Positions 26,185 through 34,485 of a stretch of 64,000 bases of DNA are shown piece by piece. Source of the DNA: Bacteroidales bacterium (GTDB lineage: Bacteria > Bacteroidota > Bacteroidia > Bacteroidales > P3); contig JAFTFL010000004.1 in NCBI GenBank assembly GCA_017449525.1, positions 62,001-126,000 on the forward strand, written 5' to 3'. The first letter of the stretch is position 1. The number at the start of each line of letters is the position of its first letter. A program made the translations under genes and the position numbers. The notes below the pieces were generated by a model that was not told the DNA's origin, made no database searches, and saw only the letters and a list, made by a program, of their open reading frames with translations.

Positions 26185-26925
26185 AAGTAAACTCTGTGCA
26201 CTGGCCAGTGTAACAAGGCAGGCCTTTTATAAAAGAGACGATGACGTACTGTTTCGCCATTTGGTGATAGAGCATTTTGTGGTACAGTTCGTCATGGAGG
26301 TGATGGGCAAAAGATCCCGGGATATGTGGCACATATACCTCGGAATACTGCGTAGAAAGGGACGTATTTCGGAGCATCCTATAAGAGTGCGACTTAGACA
26401 TCATGCAGTGAACCCCTACCCCCGAATGACGAACTTCCCAACACAACCTGCCGACGCATCCCAACATAGGAAAGAACCTTATTCCTTCCTACCTCAACCA
26501 AGTTTGGGTCTACGACATCACCTACGTACCCATAGAAGACCCCTCCGCCCGACTGGGCCATCACTTCTGATTTCCGACGCTGACGGTGGACGCATACGGC
26601 AAACGCATCGTAGGATATAGCGTAGCCCCGACATTGGAAGCCAAATACAGCATGGAGGCCGTCTAACAGGCTTTGTTGATACTTCCCAACAGTGTCGCGA
26701 CAAGAGCCTCATCGACCACCCGGACCGAGGGACGCAGCATGTCAGCGCAGACTACACCAAGGAATTTACCGAGCACCACGACCCCCAGCATGACCGAGAG
26801 CGGCAACCCGAAAGACAACGCCGGAGCAGAGCGCTCTACAGCAGCCTCGATTGGCACACGTCAGATTAGGCTCAACCAATGCTTATCAAGAAAAAGCCAT
26901 TCGACAACAGGCCATAATGATGTGA
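26185..26925 (+). pseudogene. degenerate IS3-type transposase (DDE, rve-like)
   Basis: Fragments spread over several frames line up in order with an IS3-family OrfB: LCALASVTRQAFYKR, then NPYPRMTNFP, NLIPSYLNQVWVYDITYVPI, LTVDAYGKRIVGYSVAPTLE, a diverged HPDRGTQHVSADYT (DRGxQ region) and SMTESGNPKDNAGAER. Several frameshifts and stops separate them, so no transposase can be made. The catalytic-core text (DITY, DRG, NPKDNA) is still readable. Terminal inverted repeats could not be identified. Confidence 0.8.
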
Positions 26926-27284
26926 AAAGAATGCGTACATTTGCAACAGTAAACCCAGACGGCAGTGATAGCGCTTGGAGAGCAAACCGAAACTTCAGAC
27001 ACAGCATCAGGGCCACCGAACACCAGCGTACAGCGTGCGTCCGACAACGACAGGCAGTCGAGTTCTTGAGAGCAGACAACTCATGACAGTCCAAAACAAT
27101 GAACTCGTCAATCTGCCTCAGTCGTAAGGCCAAAGTTTGATAACAAAATTCAGCACAGTACATGCTGACGACCGCCAACTCCCCCCCAATGACATACGCA
27201 TCCCCGAAAATGGACATGCGCATGTCGGTAAATAGCTGTGTATAAATGTGAATTTTAATGTTTTGGGTGAATGTGAGTGGACGC
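26926..27284. other. right end of the accessory island, no gene recognised
   Basis: About 360 bp. The first part reads like residual transposase C-terminus (PFDNRP near 26898, compare the NNRRPH motif of IS3 enzymes). The rest holds no credible ORF. A palindrome-like ACATGCGCATGT occurs at 27214-27225. Confidence 0.45.
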
Positions 27285-29123
27285 TTAGGAGGCGTTTTTG
27301 CGCTTGAGCTGTTCGTAGCGACGGCGGGCTCGGTCGGTGTAGAGGCTTGAGGGGTAGTTGAGTAGGAGTTGCTCGTAGCATTGTTGCGCAACGGCATAGT
27401 TGTGCAACTGCTGTTCGTTGAGTTCAGCGCGGGTGAAGAGAGCGTCGTCGGCTAGGATGTCGTCGCCGTAGAAGTCAATGAGTTTTTTCAGCAGCGAGTC
27501 TGCTTCGGCATATTGGCCTTGCCGCATGCGGATGTGGGCTTTTTGCATCAAGACTTCGTCGAGGATGGGGTGTGAGAGGGAGTGTTTGTCGATGTCGTCG
27601 AAGGCGACCCAGGCTGAGTCTAACAGGCCACGGTAGAGGAGGAGATCGGCGTGGGCGTAGCGCTCGAGCATGGTAAAGGTGCTGTCTTCCTCCATGTTGT
27701 CGCTGATGAGGAGCGAGAGTTTCATGGCATCGTTGGCGATGAGTTTGGAGGTGGAGGCTCGCAGCACGTCGAGTTGCGATTTGGCCCAGAGAAAGTCGTG
27801 GTTGAAGTAGGAGAGTCGGGCGTTGCTGTATTTGGCTTGTGCTCCGAGAATGGTTTCTTTTTCGGCTTTTTCGACTTGAGAGTAGAGCAGTGAGGCATCC
27901 CACACTTCGCCTGCAAAGAGCAGTAGGTCGCCCAGTTCGAGTTTGGTTTCGTCGATGGTGTTTTGGGGTAGACGGCGCATTTCGATGATGTCGTAGAGTA
28001 GGTCAACGGCTTGCTGCAGTTCGTTGGATTCGTAGGCCAGCAGGTGGGCGTAGTTGCGCATGAGGGGGACGGTTTGCGGTATTTTGCCCAGTTCGATGAA
28101 GGCGGTTTCGTATTCGTTTTTGAGGTGATCCAGTCGGTCGGAGGCGACGGCGTGGTGCTGGTTGATTTGCGTGTACATCACGTTCAGTGCACCGACGCGA
28201 GCGGTGAGATAGTGCGGGTCGTCTTTGCCTCGACGGGTGATATATTCGTAGCCAGATAGGGCTGTGGGCAGGTCGTCGTTGTGCTCTGCGATGGAGGCTA
28301 CGCGTAGTACCCAGTCGCTTCCCATGTCGGGGAAGCGGCGGCTTACGGCTTGTGCTTGAGTGAGGGCGAAGGCAAAGTCTTTCTGCTGAATAGAGTACCA
28401 TATCATCATTTCTAGATACTCTTTGCGGTTGGGCTGTTCGTCTAAGCGTTCCATGATGATGGTGCGTAACTGCGATGTCAGTTGTGGGTTGGAGGTTTCG
28501 GATAGGATGTGTTGGAGCGACAGTTGTATGCTGCCCATGGACGACGGGCTTTGGTCAAGGAGATTGAAGAACTCGTTCATCATCAGATCGTAGCGACCCA
28601 TTTTGTCGTAAAGGTTGGCCAGTTCGGCGAGGTAGAGGAAAGGGTTGTTCGTTTTCTTTCGTACTTCCAAATAGGCTTTTTCGGCGTGCTCAAGGTATCC
28701 GTTTTGGATGAGCTCGCTGGCCAGTTCCTGCACCTGACTTTTGTTAGCGGTGATGCGTGTGAGGGCTTCGTTCAGTGTCTTGTTGGCTTTTTTCTTTTCG
28801 CCTTGCTCGTTGTAGAGCGTGGCCAGATGCACATATAGGCTGAGGTCGTTGGGGGTGCGTTTCTGCCGCTTTTTCACCAGTTGCTCGGCCTCACGCCACA
28901 GATGTTGCTGGACGTAGCACTGGCACAGCATTTGGTAGTAGAACTTGTTGGAGGTCTGTGTGTAGAGTGTTTGGTACAACTCAGTGGCTTTGTCGTATTC
29001 CTTGTTTTGGAAGTATTGCGAGGCCAGTTGTTCGGACGATTGTTGTCCGCGAGTTGTGGGCACAAGTAGTAAGATGTTGATCAGGAGGAGCAAATGTGGG
29101 ATGGGGATGCGCAGGATTCTCAT
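27285..29123 (-). CDS. exported tetratricopeptide-repeat protein
   Basis: The 612-aa product has a signal peptide (PHLLLLINILLLVPTTRGQ), then repeated helical pairs: QYFQNKEYDKATELYQTLY, LATLYNEQGEKKKANKTLNEAL, AYLEVRKKTNNPFLYLAELANLYDKMGRYD and, near the end, AHIRMRQGQYAEADSLLKKL and NYAVAQQCYEQLLLNYPSS. The terminal TPR group resembles the outer-membrane-lipoprotein BamD type, but no lipobox is present. It is probably a periplasmic scaffold. mazG lies 12 bp upstream, so the two are likely cotranscribed. Confidence 0.8.
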   Translation of the reverse strand: MRILRIPIPHLLLLINILLLVPTTRGQQSSEQLASQYFQNKEYDKATELYQTLYTQTSNKFYYQMLCQCYVQQHLWREAEQLVKKRQKRTPNDLSLYVHLATLYNEQGEKKKANKTLNEALTRITANKSQVQELASELIQNGYLEHAEKAYLEVRKKTNNPFLYLAELANLYDKMGRYDLMMNEFFNLLDQSPSSMGSIQLSLQHILSETSNPQLTSQLRTIIMERLDEQPNRKEYLEMMIWYSIQQKDFAFALTQAQAVSRRFPDMGSDWVLRVASIAEHNDDLPTALSGYEYITRRGKDDPHYLTARVGALNVMYTQINQHHAVASDRLDHLKNEYETAFIELGKIPQTVPLMRNYAHLLAYESNELQQAVDLLYDIIEMRRLPQNTIDETKLELGDLLLFAGEVWDASLLYSQVEKAEKETILGAQAKYSNARLSYFNHDFLWAKSQLDVLRASTSKLIANDAMKLSLLISDNMEEDSTFTMLERYAHADLLLYRGLLDSAWVAFDDIDKHSLSHPILDEVLMQKAHIRMRQGQYAEADSLLKKLIDFYGDDILADDALFTRAELNEQQLHNYAVAQQCYEQLLLNYPSSLYTDRARRRYEQLKRKNAS

Positions 29124-29135
29124 GGTTAAGGGGTG

Positions 29136-29942
29136 TTAATTTGAGGCTGTGGATGATTTTTTTGCCTCCTGCCAAAGTGCCAGCATTTCGTCGGGAGAGA
29201 GGTCTGCAATGGTGCGACCTTGGCTGATGGCAGTTTGCTCCACGTGGGCAAAGCGCTGGCGAAACTTGTTGATGGTGAGCGAAAGTGCGTCGTCTGCGTT
29301 CACTCCAAGGTGGTTGCCCCACACCACCAGCGCGAACAGCAGGTCGCCAAATTCCTCCTGCACGTGGGCTTGGTTGTCGGGGTGGCACAGAGCCTCTTGT
29401 AATTCGCGGTATTCCTCGTCGACCTTGCACTTGGCCTCGTTGGCACTTTCGAAGTCGAATCCCACACCAGCTACCTTGTTGTGCATGCGCACAGCTTTGA
29501 CCAGGGGGGGGAGTGTGTGGGGTACACCCTCAAGTACCGAACGTCTGTTTTCCTTCATTTTCACCTGCTCCCACTGTGGGGCTTCCAGTGTCGATGCGGC
29601 TTGCATGATACCGTCGCGGTCGGGTAGTGAGATGTGTGGGTGGCGACTGATGAGCTTGCGGCAGATGTTGTCAATCATATCGACCGTCGTGAATGCGCCC
29701 GCGTCGGCGAATAGTTTGGAATAGAAAATCACGTGCATCAGTATGTCTCCTAGTTCCTTGCGGGTTGATTCGGTGTCGTGTTCCAGCAGTGCTTCCGACA
29801 GCTCGTAGATTTCTTCTATCGTCAGATGTCGCAGACTTTCGGGTGTCTGTTTGCTGTCCCACGGACATTGCTGTCGAAGCGTGTCGAGGATGCAGCTCAG
29901 CCATGCAAATGATTTCTGCTCTTCGCTAACGGGAGGGTTCAT
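29136..29942 (-). CDS. mazG: nucleoside triphosphate pyrophosphohydrolase MazG
   Basis: The 268-aa product has two MazG domains. The first contains CPWDSKQTPESLRHLTIEEIYELSEAL and RKELGDILMHVIFY. The second contains KVDEEYRELQEAL and VQEEFGDLLFALV. The paired EExxE/ExxD metal sites are present in both. It hydrolyses NTPs to NMPs and PPi, cleaning the nucleotide pool. It sits 29 bp downstream of the relA/spoT gene; this pairing is notable because MazG influences (p)ppGpp levels in E. coli. Confidence 0.95.
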   Translation of the reverse strand: MNPPVSEEQKSFAWLSCILDTLRQQCPWDSKQTPESLRHLTIEEIYELSEALLEHDTESTRKELGDILMHVIFYSKLFADAGAFTTVDMIDNICRKLISRHPHISLPDRDGIMQAASTLEAPQWEQVKMKENRRSVLEGVPHTLPPLVKAVRMHNKVAGVGFDFESANEAKCKVDEEYRELQEALCHPDNQAHVQEEFGDLLFALVVWGNHLGVNADDALSLTINKFRQRFAHVEQTAISQGRTIADLSPDEMLALWQEAKKSSTASN

Positions 29943-29971
29943 GGGTTGGGATGATGAGGTGGTGGGATGTT

Positions 29972-32212
29972 TCAGATACGTTTAACGGATTCGACTCCGT
30001 CGATTTCCATTAGGTGTTTGATGAGTTGGCTGAGGGTTTGCAGGTTATACAGGTAGAGCATGATAATTCCTCGACCTACGCCTTCTGTAGCTTCGAAGGT
30101 AACGGCGCGGATATTGAGTTCCATATCGTGCGTAATGACCTGCGTGATGTCTTGTAGCATGCCCTTGCGGTCAATGGCTGTTATGGCCACCCCAGTGAGG
30201 AATGATACGTGCTCATCGTTGCGCCAACGTGCTCTCACGATGCGCTCTTCGTGGGTCGACATTTCGTGTAGTGCAATGGGACAGCTGGTGCGGTGTACCT
30301 CGATGTGGTTATCCACGGTAATGCCTACTACCTCGTCCCCTTGAATGGGTTTGCAGCAACTGGCGGGACGTGCTTGTAGGGTGCCGGACTTGGGGTCAAG
30401 CAGGAAGGGAGAGACGGCGTGTATTGGTTGTGGGGTATCGGCCTGTGTGTTCTCAAAGTACTCGCGGTAGGGCTCCAACAGCAGATATTTGGGACGAATC
30501 ATTCTGTTGCCGAGGAATTGCCCAAGTTCTTGTCGGCCGATGGCACCAGTGGCAAAGCGGTAAAGCAGGTCGGTCTCGTTGTCGGCTTCGAAGTAGTTTT
30601 GTAGTTTCTGACGTAATTCGGGACTGTCCGATATCTGCAATTCGTGGAGCAAAGCCTTGCAGCGCGCATTTCCTTCGGCTCGTAGACCTTTCTTTTGGTT
30701 CTTCAAATACTCTTTGATGCGCTCGCGAGCATGTGTGGTTTTTGCCGTTTTCAGCCAGTCTTCGGTGGGATGGGATGTGTGGGAAGTGAGTACCTGCACC
30801 TGTTCCCCACTGTGGAGTACATAGCTGACAGGTACCACCTTGGCATTAACTTTTGCCCCGATGCAGTGGTCTCCCAATTCGGAATGGATGGCGTAGGCGA
30901 AGTCGAGCACAGTGGTACGGGCAGGCAGAATGATGTTCTCCCCTTTGGGAGTAAAGAGGTAGATTTCGCGCGTATACAGCGTCTGCTTGAACTCTTCTAC
31001 GAGATCAAGCGCGCTCTTCTCGCTGTTTTCAAGTGAAATTCGGATTTGTTGTAGCCATTCTTCCACGGGGTTTCCCTCAATCTGCTCATCTGGATGGGCT
31101 TCTTTATACAGAAAGTGGGCGGCCATGCCCTTTTCGGCCACTTCATCCATGCGTTGTGAGCGAATTTGCACTTCTACCCAACGTCCTAAAGGGGACATGA
31201 CGGTGGTGTGGAGCGATTCGTAGCCGTTGTTTTTCGGTGTGGTTATCCAGTCGCGAAAGCGAGAAGGATTGGGTGGAAACAGACTCAGAATAAGGGCATA
31301 TACCTTGAAGCATTCGGCCTTTTCGCTTTCGGCGGGCACATCTATAATGATGCGCATGGCGAAGAGGTCGTAAATCTCATCAAATTCAACACTTTTGTTC
31401 TGCATCTTCTTCCAACAAGAAAAGACGGATTTGGTGCGCGATTTGATGGTGTATTTGTATTCGTTCTTGTCGAGTAGTGCCTGTATGGGGGCGATGAAGC
31501 ACTCTTCCAATTGAGTAGCATCGGCAGCTACCTGCTGAATGCGAGATTGAATGTCGTAGTATTCTTTGGGATTGGTTTGGCGCATCACCAGTTCTTCGAG
31601 TTCTGTTTTGATGTTGTATAACCCGAGACGGTGGGCCAATGGGATATAGAGGTATTGAGTTTCGGACGCGATGGCCAGACGTTTGGTGTCCTTCATCGAG
31701 TCAATTGTTCTCATATTGTGAAGACGGTCGCACAACTTGATAAAGATGACGTACACGTCGTCGCACATTGCTAGGAGAATCTTGCGATAATTCTCGGCTT
31801 GTTTGGACAGATTGTCGGGCTGCAGACGGTTTTCTGTAAGACGTGTTACGGTATTGATTTTTGTTACTCCATCGACGATGCGTGCCACGCGGTCTCCAAA
31901 AATGACGCGAATTTGGTCGAGGTCAATGTCCGTATCTTCTACAACGTCGTGCAAAAGAGCGCAGATAACGGCGGTATGCCCCAATCCGACCTCTTCCACG
32001 GCAATACGCGCTACCGAAAGCGGATGAAAGATGTAGGCCTCGCCAGATTTTCGTCGCTGTCCTTCATGTGCCCTACGTGCTATGCTGAAAGCTCTGTAGA
32101 TGTTTTCCTCTTCCTCTTTGGTTAAGGGATGAATCTTATTGCATGAATTTAGGAGAGAAGAGAAGCGCTGCTCAATAAGTTGTTGTTCATCTGTTGAAAT
32201 AGGTGCGGCCAT
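29972..32212 (-). CDS. bifunctional (p)ppGpp synthetase/hydrolase (Rel/SpoT)
   Basis: The 746-aa product has the full long-RSH architecture. An N-terminal HD hydrolase contains RRKSGEAYIFHPLSVA and ALLHDVVEDTD with intact HD. The synthetase (KYTIKSRTKSVFSCWKKM, DEIYDLFAMRIII), TGS (FTPKGENIILPA) and C-terminal ACT domains follow. Both catalytic sites look intact, so it should make and degrade the alarmone. It is the likely sole stringent-response enzyme visible here. mazG and the TPR gene follow on the same strand. Confidence 0.95.
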   Translation of the reverse strand: MAAPISTDEQQLIEQRFSSLLNSCNKIHPLTKEEEENIYRAFSIARRAHEGQRRKSGEAYIFHPLSVARIAVEEVGLGHTAVICALLHDVVEDTDIDLDQIRVIFGDRVARIVDGVTKINTVTRLTENRLQPDNLSKQAENYRKILLAMCDDVYVIFIKLCDRLHNMRTIDSMKDTKRLAIASETQYLYIPLAHRLGLYNIKTELEELVMRQTNPKEYYDIQSRIQQVAADATQLEECFIAPIQALLDKNEYKYTIKSRTKSVFSCWKKMQNKSVEFDEIYDLFAMRIIIDVPAESEKAECFKVYALILSLFPPNPSRFRDWITTPKNNGYESLHTTVMSPLGRWVEVQIRSQRMDEVAEKGMAAHFLYKEAHPDEQIEGNPVEEWLQQIRISLENSEKSALDLVEEFKQTLYTREIYLFTPKGENIILPARTTVLDFAYAIHSELGDHCIGAKVNAKVVPVSYVLHSGEQVQVLTSHTSHPTEDWLKTAKTTHARERIKEYLKNQKKGLRAEGNARCKALLHELQISDSPELRQKLQNYFEADNETDLLYRFATGAIGRQELGQFLGNRMIRPKYLLLEPYREYFENTQADTPQPIHAVSPFLLDPKSGTLQARPASCCKPIQGDEVVGITVDNHIEVHRTSCPIALHEMSTHEERIVRARWRNDEHVSFLTGVAITAIDRKGMLQDITQVITHDMELNIRAVTFEATEGVGRGIIMLYLYNLQTLSQLIKHLMEIDGVESVKRI

Positions 32213-32254
32213 TCCATTCTATATTGTGGGGTTGTACCTTCGTTGCCTGCAACC

Positions 32255-32827
32255 CTATAAGAGGAAGAAGCAAGCAAGGTCGAGACTCAACCCAATCGTA
32301 AAAAAACAAGTTCCCCTTGACCGGATGGTGCTAATGCTACCGCAAAGCCAAGAAAAGTGAGTTCCAGTGTTTGCGGCAGAGAATCGCATGCCCAACTCGT
32401 AACCGAGAGTACCTCCAATTGCTAAGCCTCCGTATAGATGCCAGTCGACCGCCGATAGTTCCATTGACGGTCGCACAGCAACGCCTACACTCTTCCAGTT
32501 GTAAAAGTTGCCCCACATGTAGGACAGATATCCACCCCACCGTTTGGGCACCCACGCGAACTGTAAGCCTGCGGCAATATCGTCCATTCCAACGAGCATC
32601 TTACATTCAAGGAAGTATATGCTGTAGTCGCAGTCGTACTCTTTGATGCCAGTCAGTCTGTTCATCAAGGGATTGCCTGTTACATGCACCTTCTCGCCAA
32701 ACGTTATGTCTTCTGAGCTACCAATGATGGTATCCTGTAATGGCACTTGGGCATTGGCAAGGCCTGTCCAAAGTGCCAAGAGAGTAAATATGAGTAATCG
32801 ATGCGCGCGGAACAGGTGGTTCAGCAT
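32255..32827 (-). CDS. exported hypothetical protein, probable small outer-membrane protein
   Basis: The 190-aa product has a signal peptide (HRLLIFTLLALWTGLANAQ). The rest alternates short strands with aromatic residues and Gly (GLQFAWVPKRWGGYLSYMWGNFYNWKSVGV, GLAIGGTLGYELGMRF), which suggests a small beta-barrel. No family was recognised. It starts 5 bp after the recA stop and may be translated from the recA mRNA. Confidence 0.6.
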   Translation of the reverse strand: MLNHLFRAHRLLIFTLLALWTGLANAQVPLQDTIIGSSEDITFGEKVHVTGNPLMNRLTGIKEYDCDYSIYFLECKMLVGMDDIAAGLQFAWVPKRWGGYLSYMWGNFYNWKSVGVAVRPSMELSAVDWHLYGGLAIGGTLGYELGMRFSAANTGTHFSWLCGSISTIRSRGTCFFTIGLSLDLACFFLL

Positions 32828-32832
32828 GTTGT

Positions 32833-33891
32833 TTATGCCCCGGGTATTGCCTCTGGGTCGCTGGTATCTACTGTCGTTGGATTGAGTGCTTGACGTATTT
32901 TCTGCTCTAACTCATCGCACAACTCGGGATTGTCTTTCAACAGTTGTTTGACGGCCTCGCGACCTTGCGCCAATCGGCTGTCTTCGTAGCTGAACCAAGA
33001 ACCACTTTTCTTGATAATACCGCATTCCACACCGAGATCTACAATTTCGCCTGTCTTGGAGATACCTTCGCCAAACATGAGGTCGAATTCGCACACTCTG
33101 AAAGGCGGTGCGACCTTATTCTTGACTACTCGGACCTTAACGTGGTTGCCGATGTTTTGGTCGCCGTCTTTGATGCTTTGCGTACGCCGTATATCAAGGC
33201 GCACAGATGAGTAGAACTTCAAAGCATTACCGCCAGTGGTTGTTTCGGGATTGCCAAATAGGACTCCGATCTTCTCGCGCAACTGGTTGATGAATATACA
33301 GCAGCAGTGGGTTTTGCTAATGGTGGAAGTGAGCTTCCGTAAGGCTTGAGACATAAGTCGAGCCTGCAGGCCTACCTTGTTGTCGCCCATTTCACCGTCG
33401 ATTTCTGCTTTGGGTGTCAAGGCTGCAACGGAGTCAATCACAATGATATCTATTGCACCAGAGCGGATTAAGTTGTCAGCTATCTCAAGTGCTTGTTCTC
33501 CGTTATCAGGTTGGGAAATGAGTAGGTCTTCGATCTTAACTCCGAGTTTTTTTGCGTAGACAGGATCAAATGCATGTTCTGCATCAATGAATGCTGCAAT
33601 ACCGCCGTTGCGTTGTGATTCTGCAATGGCGTGAATGGCCAAAGTGGTTTTACCAGACGATTCGGGACCGTATATTTCTATGATACGTCCTTTCGGAAGA
33701 CCTCCAACGCCGAGTGCCATGTCAAGGCCAAGAGATCCAGTTGAAATCACTTCCAGCTCTTCATCTGGACGGTCGCCCAACTTCATAATAGAGCCTTTGC
33801 CGTAGTTTTTCTCAATCTTATCGAGGGTGCTTTGTAGAATTTTAAGTTTCTCCAACTTGGCGTTGCCGTTTTCAAATGCTTCTTTTGCCAT
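32833..33891 (-). CDS. recA: recombinase RecA
   Basis: The 352-aa product is read from [17 protein letters not shown]; the longer frame is rejected because it runs through the promoter. Walker A is GPESSGKTT, Walker B is [12 protein letters not shown], and the L2/subunit region includes [30 protein letters not shown]. It forms the presynaptic filament for homologous recombination. An SOS box could not be identified upstream; the -7 box is at 33949-33956. Confidence 0.98.
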   Translation of the reverse strand: MAKEAFENGNAKLEKLKILQSTLDKIEKNYGKGSIMKLGDRPDEELEVISTGSLGLDMALGVGGLPKGRIIEIYGPESSGKTTLAIHAIAESQRNGGIAAFIDAEHAFDPVYAKKLGVKIEDLLISQPDNGEQALEIADNLIRSGAIDIIVIDSVAALTPKAEIDGEMGDNKVGLQARLMSQALRKLTSTISKTHCCCIFINQLREKIGVLFGNPETTTGGNALKFYSSVRLDIRRTQSIKDGDQNIGNHVKVRVVKNKVAPPFRVCEFDLMFGEGISKTGEIVDLGVECGIIKKSGSWFSYEDSRLAQGREAVKQLLKDNPELCDELEQKIRQALNPTTVDTSDPEAIPGA

Positions 33892-33948
33892 ATTTCTCAG
33901 TATATTATGGATGTAAATTCGCTTGTATTTCGTATGCAAGCACATTCG

Positions 33949-33956
33949 CAAATGTA
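33949..33956 (-). promoter_or_regulatory. -7 box of the recA promoter
   Basis: TACATTTG followed by C on the minus strand fits TAnnTTTG; initiation near 33942 gives a 50-nt leader. No clear -33 TTTG and no recognisable LexA operator. Confidence 0.55.
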
Positions 33957-34111
33957 CGCATTTTTAGTCATATAGGATGAGTAAGGATGCGCTCTATTTT
34001 GATGTATTTGGAAATAGATGCAGTCGAATGGAGATGGACTTGCAAAAATGATTCCTGCATGATCCGATAAATGACGGGTGCGCGTTGATGAGGGAATGCG
34101 CTCTCAAAAAG

Positions 34112-34155
34112 AAAAACACGGCATGCGTTGTTTGCGCCATTTGCCGTGTTTTTTT
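34112..34155. terminator. terminator downstream of tRNA-Ser
   Basis: Arms AAAACACGGCA and TGCCGTGTTTT flank an 18-nt loop, with A-run and T-run on opposite sides, so it would work on both strands. It begins 4 nt after the tRNA 3' end. Confidence 0.8.
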
Positions 34156-34158
34156 CAG

Positions 34159-34246
34159 CGGAAAGGAAGGGATTCGAACCCTTGAAGCGCTTTTAACGCT
34201 TACTCGCTTTCCAGGCGGGCCTCTTCAACCACTCGAGCACCTTTCC
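34159..34246 (-). tRNA. tRNA-Ser (anticodon GGA)
   Basis: The 88-nt gene folds as a class II tRNA. The acceptor stem is GGAAAGG/CCTTTCC with discriminator G, the anticodon loop is CTGGAAA (anticodon GGA, reading UCC and UCU), the variable arm is long with AGCG/GCGCT arms, and the T arm is AAGGG-TTCGAAT-CCCTT. The anticodon stem CCCGC/GCGAG has one C-A mismatch at pair 28-42. CCA is not encoded. Confidence 0.96.
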
Positions 34247-34310
34247 TTAATGAAACATATTGTCTATGTTTCATGATATTGCATCTTCTAAATGCTTTGC
34301 CTTCGCTGTG

Positions 34311-34318
34311 CAAAGGTA
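34311..34318 (-). promoter_or_regulatory. -7 box of the tRNA-Ser promoter
   Basis: TACCTTTG followed by C on the minus strand, about 65 bp before the tRNA 5' end; a common Bacteroidota stable-RNA promoter form. Confidence 0.55.
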
Positions 34319-34485
34319 CGCACTTTTTTGAAATCGTAGGTAACGTACAATATTTTTTGTAGTGTTGTGCGCAAAATTGTTCCGAGTTTTTGTTTTTGAC
34401 CCCACGGTTTGTACTGGAAAAGTGGATTTTTCTCTATGTGTCCACCTAATGGAGGAAGAATACCAGTTTTCAGTTGTTTGGTTGG

